Shown one piece after another: positions 38,773-47,305 of a stretch of DNA of 64,000 bases. The position numbers were made by a program, and so were the translations under genes. The notes beneath the pieces are model-generated. The model worked only from the letters and a program-made list of their open reading frames with translations, did not search any database and was not told where the DNA came from. Numbering within the stretch: position 1 is the first letter of the stretch; every line of letters starts with the position of its first letter. Source of the DNA: a marine bacterium B5-7 (GTDB taxonomy: Bacteria > Pseudomonadota > Gammaproteobacteria > Arenicellales > CAJQKF01); assembly GCA_021604525.1 (NCBI GenBank), contig BQJD01000004.1:62001-126000 (forward strand), written 5' to 3'.

Positions 38773-39393
38773 ATGAGCGTTTCCACGAGACGCGGCGTGA
38801 TGACGCTGTTCTCGGGAACTGATTGTCCCTACAGTCAGACCGCACGGATTGTCCTTCAGGAAAAAGATGTCGAGTGTGAATCGCGTTTTTTCGATGATTC
38901 CGAAGAACTTGAGCAATTGGCCGAGTTCAATCCATATCTTGAAACGCCGACTCTGCTTGATCGCGACGTGGTCCTATATGATTCCGCACTGATTTGCGAA
39001 TACCTTGATGAACGCTTGCCTCATCCGCCACTGATGGCAGTGGACCCGGTTGGACGGTCGCGTATTCGTTTGTTAATTCACCGTTTACGACGCGACTGGA
39101 TTGACTCCGTCAAGCAACTGGGCGGTAAATACGACGACCTGTCTGATGAGACACGTGCCTTGATTCGTGACGGACTGATCTCCATCTCCCCGATATTCCG
39201 CGAACAGAAATACCTGTTCGGTGAGGATTACAGTATGGCTGATGTGTTTGCGGCACCGCTCTTGTGGCGCTTGCCAGCCCTTGGTATCAAACTGCCGAAA
39301 CCGGCGGCACCGCTCAAGGAATATTCCGAGCGTTTATTCAACCGGGCGGCCTTTACTGTAAGCCTCACCGAAGCTGAGCGCGCACTACGATAA
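38773..39393 (+). CDS. sspA: Stringent starvation protein A (GST-fold regulator)
   Basis: The 206-residue protein has a thioredoxin/GST fold without a catalytic residue, beginning GVMTLFSGTDCPYSQTARIV. In E. coli SspA binds RNA polymerase and alters transcription in stress and stationary phase. YLDERLPHPPLMAVDPVGRS and APLLWRLPALGIKLP, the latter with the surface residues needed for polymerase binding, are well kept. The ATG at 38773 is preferred over a GTG at 38764, although the GGAGG before it is unusually close (two bases). It lies between petC and sspB, an order common in beta- and gammaproteobacteria. Confidence 0.93.
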   Translation: MSVSTRRGVMTLFSGTDCPYSQTARIVLQEKDVECESRFFDDSEELEQLAEFNPYLETPTLLDRDVVLYDSALICEYLDERLPHPPLMAVDPVGRSRIRLLIHRLRRDWIDSVKQLGGKYDDLSDETRALIRDGLISISPIFREQKYLFGEDYSMADVFAAPLLWRLPALGIKLPKPAAPLKEYSERLFNRAAFTVSLTEAERALR

Positions 39394-39419
39394 CCATCTT
39401 TAGTCCGGGAGAGATTCCA

Positions 39420-40025
39420 TTGGCCGAATCCAAAGATATCGACCTGCCATCCAAACGGCCTTATCTGTTGAGGGCCATCTGGGAGTGGTGCATGGATGCC
39501 GGATTGACCCCGCAGATTTTGGTAAATGCCACCGTCGCTGGTGTCGACGTACCCAATGAATTTGTCAAAGACGGGGCTATCGTGCTGAATGTGCATGACC
39601 GCGCGGTTCGCGATCTTGACATCGGCAATGAGACTGTCAATTTCTCGGCACGATTTTCCGGGCGACCGAGAAATGTTCTGGTTCCCATGGAAGCCGTACT
39701 CGCAATTTATGCGCGTGAAAACGGTCAAGGCCTGTTCTTCGAATTACCCGGGACATCGTCTGGTGATGAGCAGGATGCAACAACCCTTACTGATGCAGGG
39801 GGCGGTACGGTTCGCAGCGGCCCACGCAAACTCGAAGATGTGTCCAGTCAAAATGAGTCGAATGTCTCAGCCGATATGACATCTGTAGGTCACGATACCG
39901 TCAATTCCAAAGATCCTTCCAGGGACAGCAAAGAGGGTCCTGCTTCCCGGAATAAACCCTCTGACAAGAAGTCGGACGGTAAAGCGGGCGATAAATCTGC
40001 CCGGGGTCATCTCAAACTCGTTTGA
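39420..40025 (+). CDS. sspB: ClpXP protease adaptor SspB
   Basis: SspB captures ssrA-tagged proteins and delivers them to ClpXP. The globular substrate-binding domain is at residues 10-110 ([67 protein letters not shown]). A flexible, hydrophilic tail of about 90 residues follows and ends ARGHLKLV, resembling the ClpX-binding XB peptide at the E. coli C-terminus. The total of 201 residues is longer than E. coli SspB (165) because of this tail. The start appears to be TTG at 39420 with GGGAGAG upstream. Confidence 0.93.
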   Translation: MAESKDIDLPSKRPYLLRAIWEWCMDAGLTPQILVNATVAGVDVPNEFVKDGAIVLNVHDRAVRDLDIGNETVNFSARFSGRPRNVLVPMEAVLAIYARENGQGLFFELPGTSSGDEQDATTLTDAGGGTVRSGPRKLEDVSSQNESNVSADMTSVGHDTVNSKDPSRDSKEGPASRNKPSDKKSDGKAGDKSARGHLKLV

Positions 40026-40047
40026 TACTTTTCCTTTAAGTGAACCG

Positions 40048-40593
40048 ATGAAAGATCTGATGCATGGCACCACGATCTTGTCCGTTCGTCGTGGCGACGA
40101 GGTCGTCGTCGGCGGTGATGGACAAGTATCTCTGGGTGATACGGTAATGAAAGATAACGCTCGCAAAGTACGGCGTATTTATCGTGATCGGGTATTGGCA
40201 GGGTTCGCTGGTGGTACGGCCGATGCATTTACCCTGTTCGAGCGATTTGAAGGCAAACTGGAAAAACACCAGGGTCACCTCGTTCGCAGCGCTGTTGAAC
40301 TCGCCAAGGATTGGCGTACTGACCGTTTGTTACGTCGTCTGGAAGCGATACTGGTGGTTGCAGACAACGATGATTCGCTCATCATCACCGGCAATGGCGA
40401 TGTCGTGGAGCCTCAGGATGGGGTGATGGCAATCGGCTCCGGCGGTAACTTTGCCAAGTCGGCGGCGTTGGCGCTGTTGCGTAACACGGACCTCGACGCC
40501 CGGTCGATAGTTGAACAAAGTCTCGGTATTGCCGCAGATATCTGCGTATATACCAACCGAAATCTCACAATCGAATCGCTTAAGACGACCTGA
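40048..40593 (+). CDS. hslV: ATP-dependent protease HslUV, peptidase subunit HslV
   Basis: This is a 181-residue proteasome-like N-terminal nucleophile hydrolase. The mature enzyme begins at the catalytic Thr of [12 protein letters not shown] after a seven-residue leader (MKDLMHG); a start at the second Met (40060) would leave [28 protein letters not shown] and NGDVVEP are typical. It stands three bases before hslU in an operon, downstream of sspB. Confidence 0.96.
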   Translation: MKDLMHGTTILSVRRGDEVVVGGDGQVSLGDTVMKDNARKVRRIYRDRVLAGFAGGTADAFTLFERFEGKLEKHQGHLVRSAVELAKDWRTDRLLRRLEAILVVADNDDSLIITGNGDVVEPQDGVMAIGSGGNFAKSAALALLRNTDLDARSIVEQSLGIAADICVYTNRNLTIESLKTT

Positions 40594-40596
40594 TTT

Positions 40597-41949
40597 ATGA
40601 CACAAATGACTCCCAGGGAAATTGTCGAGGAGCTCGACAAGCATATTATCGGGCAGGATGCCGCCAAACGTGCCGTGGCTATCGCACTGCGCAATCGCTG
40701 GCGCCGTTCCCAGGTAGACTCCGCCGATCTGCGCGATGAGATAACTCCCAAGAATATCCTCATGATCGGGCCGACGGGAGTCGGTAAAACGGAAATTGCA
40801 CGGCGCCTGGCGCGCCTCGCCAATGCACCTTTTATCAAGGTTGAAGCCACCAAGTTCACCGAAGTTGGTTATGTCGGTCGAGAGGTCGATTCGATTATTC
40901 GTGATCTGGCCGACATGGCAGTGAAAATGACTCGCGAAGAACAGATCAAGAAAGTTCAGGTGCGTGCCGAGGATGCAGCTGAAGACCGTATTCTCGACAT
41001 TCTGCTGCCACCGGCCAGGGCGTCTGGAACTGAAAAAAAGGAGCAGGAAGTCGTCCAGGGAAGCGAAGGCGCCGCTCGTCAGAAATTTCGCAAGATGCTT
41101 CGTGAAGGCAGTCTCGATGATCGGGAGATCGAGATCGAAGTCGTTGCGCAGCCCATGGGAGTTGAAATCATGGGTCCGCCGGGAATGGAGGAGATGACCT
41201 CGCAACTACAGAACATGTTTCAAAATCTTGGCAACCAACGCAAAAAGACCCGAACTGTAAAGATTTCCCAGGCACTGAAATTACTCACCGATGAGGAGGC
41301 CAGCAAACTGGTCAACGAGGATGACATCAAGCTGCGGGCGCTGGATCGGGTTGAGCAAGACGGTATCGTGTTTCTGGATGAGATCGACAAGATTGTATCC
41401 CGGGGCGAAGGTACGCGCGGCGGTGCCGATATCTCACGGGAAGGGGTGCAACGTGACCTGCTGCCACTCGTTGAAGGCAGCACCGTATCCACTCGCCACG
41501 GCATGATACGTACCGACTATATTCTGTTTATTGCCTCTGGTGCTTTTCAGTTAACCAAGCCGTCTGACCTTATTCCGGAACTTCAAGGTCGATTGCCTAT
41601 TCGTGTTGAACTCGATGCGCTCGGTGTCGATGACTTTGTCAGGATTCTTGAAGAACCGGACGCTTCTCTTACCGAACAGTACAGTGCGCTGCTGGCAACC
41701 GAAGGCGTCAGCCTGTCATTTAGTCATGATGGCATTCAGAGGCTTGCGGAAGTGGCCTGGCAGGTAAACGAAACAACCGAAAACATTGGTGCGCGACGAT
41801 TACACACGGTGCTCGAACGACTGCTTGAAAATATCTCGTTCGAGGCTGCGGATCGTAGCGGATCCACGATCGAGATCGATAAGGCTTATGTCGATGGTCA
41901 ACTTCGCGACCTTGCCAATGACGAAGACCTTTCCCGCTACATTCTTTAG
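40597..41949 (+). CDS. hslU: ATP-dependent protease HslUV, ATPase/unfoldase subunit HslU
   Basis: The 450-residue AAA+ unfoldase feeds substrates to HslV. Walker A is [15 protein letters not shown], the pore loop is in [19 protein letters not shown], the intermediate domain lies at about residues 110-240, Walker B is [11 protein letters not shown], and sensor 2 is in [14 protein letters not shown]. The C-terminal DLSRYIL docks into HslV. Substrates in E. coli include SulA and RcsA; those here are unknown. Confidence 0.97.
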   Translation: MTQMTPREIVEELDKHIIGQDAAKRAVAIALRNRWRRSQVDSADLRDEITPKNILMIGPTGVGKTEIARRLARLANAPFIKVEATKFTEVGYVGREVDSIIRDLADMAVKMTREEQIKKVQVRAEDAAEDRILDILLPPARASGTEKKEQEVVQGSEGAARQKFRKMLREGSLDDREIEIEVVAQPMGVEIMGPPGMEEMTSQLQNMFQNLGNQRKKTRTVKISQALKLLTDEEASKLVNEDDIKLRALDRVEQDGIVFLDEIDKIVSRGEGTRGGADISREGVQRDLLPLVEGSTVSTRHGMIRTDYILFIASGAFQLTKPSDLIPELQGRLPIRVELDALGVDDFVRILEEPDASLTEQYSALLATEGVSLSFSHDGIQRLAEVAWQVNETTENIGARRLHTVLERLLENISFEAADRSGSTIEIDKAYVDGQLRDLANDEDLSRYIL

Positions 41950-42111
41950 GCAAATCCCCATATCGGGAGTGGTCGAGCGAACCCGCGCCGCCGAGTAGCC
42001 AGCGATAGACAGGCGTTCTATACTGCGAAGGACACCCAATCGCCGCCATATCACCCGATAACACCCGGTATACCCACGTTTTTACCGGCGGTGCTGGCGT
42101 TAGGAGCCTGC

Positions 42112-42891
42112 ATGCCAATGAACGTTCTCCTGGTAGATGGTCTTAACCTGATCCGGCGGGTTCATGCCGCCCTCGACCGTGATGAAACGGGTCTCGACAA
42201 AACCAGGCTACTCGATGCCTGCGAGTCGTCGATTCGAAAATTACTTAGTCGACAAAAACCGAGCCATGCCATGGGCGTTGTCGACTCTGACCTGTCCTCG
42301 TGGCGGCATCAGGAATTTCCCGAATACAAAGCCAACCGTAAGCCCATGCCGGATTCACTGGCACGTGCACTGCCAGCGATCATCGAACGTTTCGGGCAAG
42401 TGGGTGTGCAGACGTTTCAGGAAGATGGCTTCGAAGCGGATGACGTTATTGCCGCTATCGCCACTCGTATCGTTGATTCAGGTGGGCGCGTGACCATTGC
42501 CTCGACCGATACCAGTTTTTGCCAACTGTTATCCGAGCGACTCAAGGTATACGACCACTTTTCCGAACGTTACCTCGATCTTCGTTATGTGCGTAAGAAA
42601 CTTGACGTCACACCAGAGCAATTGCCGACGCTGTTTGCCTTGACCGGCAATCCGTCCGTCAACGTGCCGGGCGTTCGCTCAATTGGTGTCCGCACGGCTG
42701 CCAAGCTCATTCACGATTTTGGCGATCTCGACACGATTCTGGATGCCGCTGAGGAGATGAAAGGCCATATCGGTACCAAGCTACGTTCTGGCCGAGAGGA
42801 CGCGCGTCGCGCTTATCGATTGCTGTCGCTCAAACGCGATATTGAGGTGGGACTTAATCTCAAGGATTTCCGTTTGTCCCAAGCAGGCTGA
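42112..42891 (+). CDS. xni: Flap endonuclease Xni (5'-3' exonuclease family)
   Basis: The 259-residue protein resembles the nuclease domain of DNA polymerase I. LLVDGLNLIRRVHA holds the first metal Asp, GFEADDVIAAIAT and ASTDTSFCQLL the others, and VPGVRSIGVRTAAKLIHDFG forms the helix-hairpin-helix. RHQEFPEYKANRKPMPDSL matches E. coli Xni/ExoIX. AGGAG five bases before the ATG at 42112 fixes the start. In E. coli Xni lacks one metal site and processes flaps weakly. Confidence 0.9.
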   Translation: MPMNVLLVDGLNLIRRVHAALDRDETGLDKTRLLDACESSIRKLLSRQKPSHAMGVVDSDLSSWRHQEFPEYKANRKPMPDSLARALPAIIERFGQVGVQTFQEDGFEADDVIAAIATRIVDSGGRVTIASTDTSFCQLLSERLKVYDHFSERYLDLRYVRKKLDVTPEQLPTLFALTGNPSVNVPGVRSIGVRTAAKLIHDFGDLDTILDAAEEMKGHIGTKLRSGREDARRAYRLLSLKRDIEVGLNLKDFRLSQAG

Positions 42892-42928
42892 ACGGCCAGA
42901 TTACTGATCTGTCATAGCCTGGGTGTTG

Positions 42929-43480
42929 TCACGACTGCGGATGCTTCGATCCGAACCAGAGCTTGAGCAACCAGCGCATGGCAGGGAATCGCCATTTCGT
43001 TTCAATCGACTCACCGTCCGGTGTTGTCAAAGTGAATGGATTAACCACCATGGCGCGGGAGACTTCGACCCGATCGATAGGTTTGAGATTGGCATAGTCC
43101 GGATCAGATGCTATCGGTACGCAGATATAAAATATCACCCGCGATTCATCAAGCTTGATGGCGACATCTTCAACTATCACCTTAAGCCCCGTCTCTTCGA
43201 GGGTTTCCCGCGCGGCGGTATCTCGCGACGATTCACCGTCCATATGACTGCCGATGGGTAATTGCAGTCTATTGATCAAACGGTTAATGCCCATCACATA
43301 ACCGTGCGGTGTTTCGATAATGCAACCGGCGGCATCGATGTGATCCGGGTTCACCTCATCTCCAGCAAGTGCATTGTCGTTGCTTGCAATGGTTGCAAAG
43401 GCTGCGAATAAAATGATAACTAAAACTGCAGCTATCGCCCGTGACGCGCTCAACAATGTACTTCTATTCGACTCGTTCAA
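42929..43480 (-). CDS. Exported or membrane-anchored Nudix-domain protein
   Basis: This 183-residue protein begins with a hydrophobic segment at residues 15-33 (AIAAVLVIILFAAFATIA) and a possible signal-peptidase site (NALAG), so the rest should be periplasmic. The Nudix box at 77-99 is complete (G77, E83, R91-E92, E95-E96, G98-L99). Nudix hydrolases normally act on cytosolic nucleotides, so export is unusual. The substrate is unknown. Its start overlaps the end of the upstream exported protein gene by 17 bases, indicating co-expression. Confidence 0.8.
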   Translation of the reverse strand: MNESNRSTLLSASRAIAAVLVIILFAAFATIASNDNALAGDEVNPDHIDAAGCIIETPHGYVMGINRLINRLQLPIGSHMDGESSRDTAARETLEETGLKVIVEDVAIKLDESRVIFYICVPIASDPDYANLKPIDRVEVSRAMVVNPFTLTTPDGESIETKWRFPAMRWLLKLWFGSKHPQS

Positions 43481-44000
43481 GTATTGCGTTGATCTCTCGC
43501 TGAGCTACACCATTGCTAAACCGGTTGAAGCGCAGATCCAGCCCCTTGTCGGTGACAGTTCGATCATAGGTGAGGATTTCGTAACCACCATCATCATTGA
43601 TAAGCAATGCGTTGACAGTAAGCGTATCGCCGTTGATATGTGCCCAGAAATAGGGATCGCCCTTCATCGGGTCAAGAGGTTCATGCCCGCCGAACAGATT
43701 TGATTTCATCGCTGAGCTGAAAATTCCGCCACGACCTGATGGGAAAAAATGAATGGTATAGGATTTGGTTTTCTCGGAGCCATCGGCACGAATCCGGGTG
43801 GTAACCCATTCGAGAGTGAAGCCATCGTCACTTTTCTTGATAGTGACGCTGAGGTCGCGACGATATTCTTTGCCATTGGAAATATCGACGGTTTCACCGC
43901 GATAGGTACCGATAAATTTATCGTACTCGCTAGCCCATGCAGTACTACAGGCAAGTACCAGGAATAACGCGCTTGTTGAAAATAAACGAAACACTTTCAT
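43464..44000 (-). CDS. Exported beta-rich protein of unknown function
   Basis: I do not recognise the family. The 178-residue product has a clear signal peptide (MKVFRLFSTSALFLVLACST, cut near AWAS). The mature part, YDKFIGTYRGETVDISNGKE then RRDLSVTIKKSDDGFTLEWV and HFFPSGRGGIFS, alternates polar and hydrophobic residues as in lipocalin-like or DUF1579-like barrels. GGAGGAGATCG lies just upstream of its ATG as a ribosome site. It precedes the exported Nudix gene and overlaps it. Confidence 0.75.
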   Translation of the reverse strand: MKVFRLFSTSALFLVLACSTAWASEYDKFIGTYRGETVDISNGKEYRRDLSVTIKKSDDGFTLEWVTTRIRADGSEKTKSYTIHFFPSGRGGIFSSAMKSNLFGGHEPLDPMKGDPYFWAHINGDTLTVNALLINDDGGYEILTYDRTVTDKGLDLRFNRFSNGVAQREINAILERVE

Positions 44001-44068
44001 TTCGATCTCCTCCTGTTACTCGTTTGACCGTATATCTGGCCATCCAGACATCGATGTATGTGTCATGC

Positions 44069-44665
44069 CTACAATTTTTGTGAACCGCTCTTCGCTGCGA
44101 TAAAGCCCCACAAGGCGCCGACAGCGAGTCCCGTGGTGTGCGCGGTATTAGCTATTAGAACACCGAACAGTTCAAGAATTCCTGACCAGCAGATTACAAA
44201 CCATATCATGACCATGGTGATAAGGGCGGGATTTAATCTGATGCCAAATGACGGGTTGAACTTGCCCTGCATCCAGAGATAACCGAGGAGAGCAAAAATG
44301 ACACCCGACATTCCGCCGAACTCCGCTCCACTCATAATGTATTGACTTACGTTTGACAATACGCCAGTAACTATAACCAGACTCGCCATTACCCAAGTGC
44401 CACGTGCATACTCGATCAGGTTGCCAAGTTGCCACAGCCACATCATATTCAGGGCGACGTGAAGGAATCCGAAATGAATGAATATCGGTGTGATCAGCCG
44501 CCATAATTGACCATTTCTGATTTCGATCAAACCGGCATTGATATAATTACTGATCAACAGCGGCCGGATTGCATTGAAGTCATCACCGAACTTCGAATAC
44601 AGGGCAACCAGGACTGAAATGCCGATTAATACATACGTCAGGCGGGGGTGGAATCCGGGAATCAT
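44069..44665 (-). CDS. Rhomboid-family intramembrane serine protease
   Basis: The 198-residue membrane protein has six predicted helices. The catalytic dyad is S120 in GGMSGVIFALLGYLW and H176 in IANTAHTTGLAVGALWG. The oxyanion region HFGFLHVALNMMWLWQLG holds the conserved H69 and N73, and WRLITPIFIH is the family L1 loop. It should cut membrane proteins within or near their helices. The gene starts four bases after the preceding small membrane protein gene. Natural substrates of bacterial rhomboids are mostly unknown; anchored neighbours in this cluster are candidates by inference. Confidence 0.92.
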   Translation of the reverse strand: MIPGFHPRLTYVLIGISVLVALYSKFGDDFNAIRPLLISNYINAGLIEIRNGQLWRLITPIFIHFGFLHVALNMMWLWQLGNLIEYARGTWVMASLVIVTGVLSNVSQYIMSGAEFGGMSGVIFALLGYLWMQGKFNPSFGIRLNPALITMVMIWFVICWSGILELFGVLIANTAHTTGLAVGALWGFIAAKSGSQKL

Positions 44666-44668
44666 GGT

Positions 44669-45058
44669 TTACTCGGTGGCGCTCATTTCTATACGGTCAT
44701 TATCTCCGAGGGTCACCTCGCGGCCGTCGAGAGTGATGAAGCGGCGGCCTTCGATAGACATCTTGTATGCCTGGTAGGAAATTTTCAAACCGCTGCCATC
44801 GACCACTTCAATGTTGACGATCTCGTGCTGGTCCTGCCAATGAAGGACGAACAACAGTGCCGACAGGACGACGATCAACCCTAAAATTGCATAAATAACC
44901 GATCTGCTACTGACACCACCAGTGCTGGTAGCGGCACGCGTCGCAGTTGTTTTCGCTTGGGATTTGGCCTGAAGCGGGCCTTTCCTGTCGGTTTTATGAC
45001 GAAATATGAACGCGACAATAAGTACCACGGCGATGGTAAAAAGGACTTTGGTCAGCAT
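44669..45058 (-). CDS. Small membrane protein of unknown function
   Basis: I do not recognise a family. The 129-residue protein has a first membrane helix at residues 4-20, a basic linker rich in Lys, Thr and Ala (about 22-48), a second helix at about 53-72 (SVIYAILGLIVVLSALLFVL) and a short C-terminal beta-like domain containing MSIEGRRFITLDGREVTLGD. It overlaps ycgL by seven bases and is followed almost immediately by the rhomboid gene. Restriction to this operon type in related genomes would support a shared role. Confidence 0.7.
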   Translation of the reverse strand: MLTKVLFTIAVVLIVAFIFRHKTDRKGPLQAKSQAKTTATRAATSTGGVSSRSVIYAILGLIVVLSALLFVLHWQDQHEIVNIEVVDGSGLKISYQAYKMSIEGRRFITLDGREVTLGDNDRIEMSATE

Positions 45059-45318
45059 GGGTTGTCCATTCGGTCGAGCGGGTGGCCTGCCGCCGGCGGC
45101 ATCTGGACATAGTAGCCGTTGCTGTTGATATTTTTTATGACATCCGTGGCGTCCGCCTGGGCGAGTATTCTCTGTGGATGTAGTTCAAGCGCCATCACAT
45201 GCTCAAGATTTCCCAAAAGCTCCACGAGAGATGCAGGCAGATCTCCGATCTCGGCATTCTGTTCGACAAAAAGATACGTATCAGTCTTGCGGCTGGATTT
45301 ATAGATGTCGCAGTGCAT
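45052..45318 (-). CDS. ycgL: YcgL-domain protein
   Basis: This 88-residue protein belongs to the small YcgL family of gammaproteobacteria, whose role is not established. CDIYKSSRKTDTYLFVEQ near the N-terminus and the C-terminal GYYVQMPPAAGHPLDRM match the family. The ATG at 45318 is preferred; an in-frame start at 45354 would add 12 residues without family similarity. It is the first gene of the five-gene minus-strand cluster. Confidence 0.88.
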   Translation of the reverse strand: MHCDIYKSSRKTDTYLFVEQNAEIGDLPASLVELLGNLEHVMALELHPQRILAQADATDVIKNINSNGYYVQMPPAAGHPLDRMDNPC

Positions 45319-45457
45319 GAAAATTCTGTTCCGAATGACCCCGTAATTTACCATGGATACAGGCTTTGATTACGACTCCATCGAACGCCACGATGAAACC
45401 TGCGGTCACTAATACGGTCAATAAGTCACACAGTCGATAACACGACGGAGTGTACCC

Positions 45458-46621
45458 ATGAACTCAAATCAGCCAGGCCAGATGATCGGTAACAGGTTTA
45501 ATTTCGGTATCAATTGGCCATTCGTGACGACGGCTACGGCTATGATGCTGTTGTCGAGTCTGGTTCAGGCTGCATCAATGTTTGAAAGCCGCTGGCCCGA
45601 TACTGATTTTTCCCGGCAATCCGTGGATCTCAGCGAGATCATGAGCGGTGGACCACCCAAAGACGGCATACCGGCTGTTGATCAGCCTCAATTTATCGAT
45701 CTGGATGAGGCTGCGAAGTGGATCGAACCGCTGGAGCCCGTTATTTTGTTGCGTCTCGGCAATGAGGTTAAAGCCTATCCACTGCAAATCCTGATTTACC
45801 ACGAGATCGTTAACGACACGATTGACGGCATACCGGTCGCAGTAACTTTCTGCCCGCTGTGTAATGCCGCCATCGTGTTTGATCGTCGGCTTGCCGGCAC
45901 GCTTTTTGATTTTGGTACGACCGGTTTATTGCGCAACAGCGATCTCATCATGTACGACCGGCAAACCGAGAGTTGGTGGCAGCAATTCAGTGGTCAAGCC
46001 ATCGTTGGCGAAAAAACCGGTTCGGTATTGACGATCCTGCCTGCAGAAATCGTGTCTTTCAAGGCGATGGCTGAACGCTATCCCTTGGTCCAGGTGCTGT
46101 CGAGAGATACTGGTCATTCGCGACCATATGGGCACAATCCCTACCCGGGATATGATCGCATTGATCAGCGTCCGTTTTTGTTTCAGGGCCCAATTGATTC
46201 AAGGCTTCCAGCGATGGAACGGGTTTTCGGAGTGCGCCACGGCCAGATGAGGCGTATCTATCCGTTCAGTGCTTTTGAACATCAGCCGGTTATTAATGAT
46301 CGCATCGGCGATCTAGCTCTGCTCGTATTGGCTACCGACAAGGTGCGTTCGGCGCTCGATAGCGAGATGATCGGAGAGGGTCGGCTGATCAATAATGTAG
46401 TCGCGTACTCACGGCAGGTCGATGGACAGGTACTGACTTTTGAGAGATCCGGTGAGTTTCTGGTCGATACACAAACCGGTAGTCTATGGAACCGTTTCGG
46501 CGAGGCAATAGAGGGTGATTTGAAGGGTCGTTCACTGCAACTCATCGAAGGTGGGTCGCATTTTGCCTTCTCCTGGCTGGCCTTTAATCCTGATGTCGAG
46601 ATCTACGATTTCACGCGCTGA
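45458..46621 (+). CDS. Exported DUF3179 domain protein
   Basis: The 387-residue protein has an N-terminal signal segment (WPFVTTATAMMLLSSLVQAA, residues 20-39). The DUF3179 domain follows, with KAYPLQILIYHEIVNDTIDG, VTFCPLCNAAIVFDR and SDLIMYDRQTESWWQQFSGQ, then SRDTGHSRPYGHNPYPGYD. The CPLC pair is a family feature and may bind metal or form a disulfide. Function is unknown. GGAG before the ATG at 45458 supports the start. Confidence 0.88.
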   Translation: MNSNQPGQMIGNRFNFGINWPFVTTATAMMLLSSLVQAASMFESRWPDTDFSRQSVDLSEIMSGGPPKDGIPAVDQPQFIDLDEAAKWIEPLEPVILLRLGNEVKAYPLQILIYHEIVNDTIDGIPVAVTFCPLCNAAIVFDRRLAGTLFDFGTTGLLRNSDLIMYDRQTESWWQQFSGQAIVGEKTGSVLTILPAEIVSFKAMAERYPLVQVLSRDTGHSRPYGHNPYPGYDRIDQRPFLFQGPIDSRLPAMERVFGVRHGQMRRIYPFSAFEHQPVINDRIGDLALLVLATDKVRSALDSEMIGEGRLINNVVAYSRQVDGQVLTFERSGEFLVDTQTGSLWNRFGEAIEGDLKGRSLQLIEGGSHFAFSWLAFNPDVEIYDFTR

Positions 46622-46718
46622 AACTGGATACGCGTCATCGTGTCATCAAACTGGCCTGTTGCAATTACGCTCACCTCGCGCTAAGAATTGAGTCCGGGAA
46701 CAATGCAGGGGAGAGTTT

Positions 46719-47243
46719 ATGTTAAAAAAAGTAGTGATTGCGCTCGATGGATCCAAAAACTCCGAGCGAGCATTTGGGTTTGCCTGCGATCTTGGGGCAA
46801 AATTCAAATCCGAGATTCACCTGGTACATGTAGTTACCGAACGGGAAGTTCCTGACGATATCAAACGCATGGCTGAAATCGAGCGCTTGATACCCTCGCA
46901 GCTCAAGACCGAAGAGGAGGAAAGTGGTACTTCTCGTCGTTTCGGCAGTGTTTTGAAAACGGTCGATAAAGGTGGCGATACTTATCGGATATTGGAAAAA
47001 CTGGGTGAAAATCTCCTCGCCAGTAGCAAAGAGGACGCCGAGGGCAAGGGCGTTGGCTCGGTGACTACCGCATTACTGCGCGGTGATCCGGCGACCGAGT
47101 TGATCAAGTACCTCAAATCCAATGGCGTTGACGCTGTTATCTCCGGAAGCCGCGGACTCGGTAAGTTACGTGGTCTACTTGTGGGCAGTGTCAGCAGCAA
47201 ACTTGCGCAGTACGCGCCGTGTTCGTCGATTGTGGTCAAGTAG
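46719..47243 (+). CDS. Universal stress protein (UspA family)
   Basis: The 174-residue single-domain protein starts KKVVIALDGSKNSERAFGFA and ends in the ATP-binding signature GSRGLGKLRGLLVGSVSSKL followed by APCSSIVVK (G-2x-G-9x-G-S). It should bind ATP as a dimer. A 25-residue insertion around residues 50-90 is longer than in minimal UspA. AGGGGAGAG gives a strong ribosome site. Confidence 0.92.
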   Translation: MLKKVVIALDGSKNSERAFGFACDLGAKFKSEIHLVHVVTEREVPDDIKRMAEIERLIPSQLKTEEEESGTSRRFGSVLKTVDKGGDTYRILEKLGENLLASSKEDAEGKGVGSVTTALLRGDPATELIKYLKSNGVDAVISGSRGLGKLRGLLVGSVSSKLAQYAPCSSIVVK

Positions 47244-47251
47244 ATTGTTAT

Positions 47252-47282
47252 CCCCGGTCCGGTAAATAACCCGGGACCGGGG
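47252..47282. terminator. Hairpin between convergent uspA-type gene and gltA
   Basis: CCCCGGTCC (47252-47260) pairs with GGACCGGGG (47274-47282). It stands nine bases after the uspA stop and 24 after the gltA stop on the other strand. Neither side has a clear T run, so it may act as a bidirectional but imperfect terminator or as mRNA 3' protection. Confidence 0.5.
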
Positions 47283-47305
47283 CGACAGTGGTTTAGTTGA
47301 CCTTG

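Noticed and set aside
40330-41205. Open frame of 291 codons on the minus strand across hslV and hslU
   Set aside because: Antisense to two certain genes and without recognisable similarity or ribosome site.
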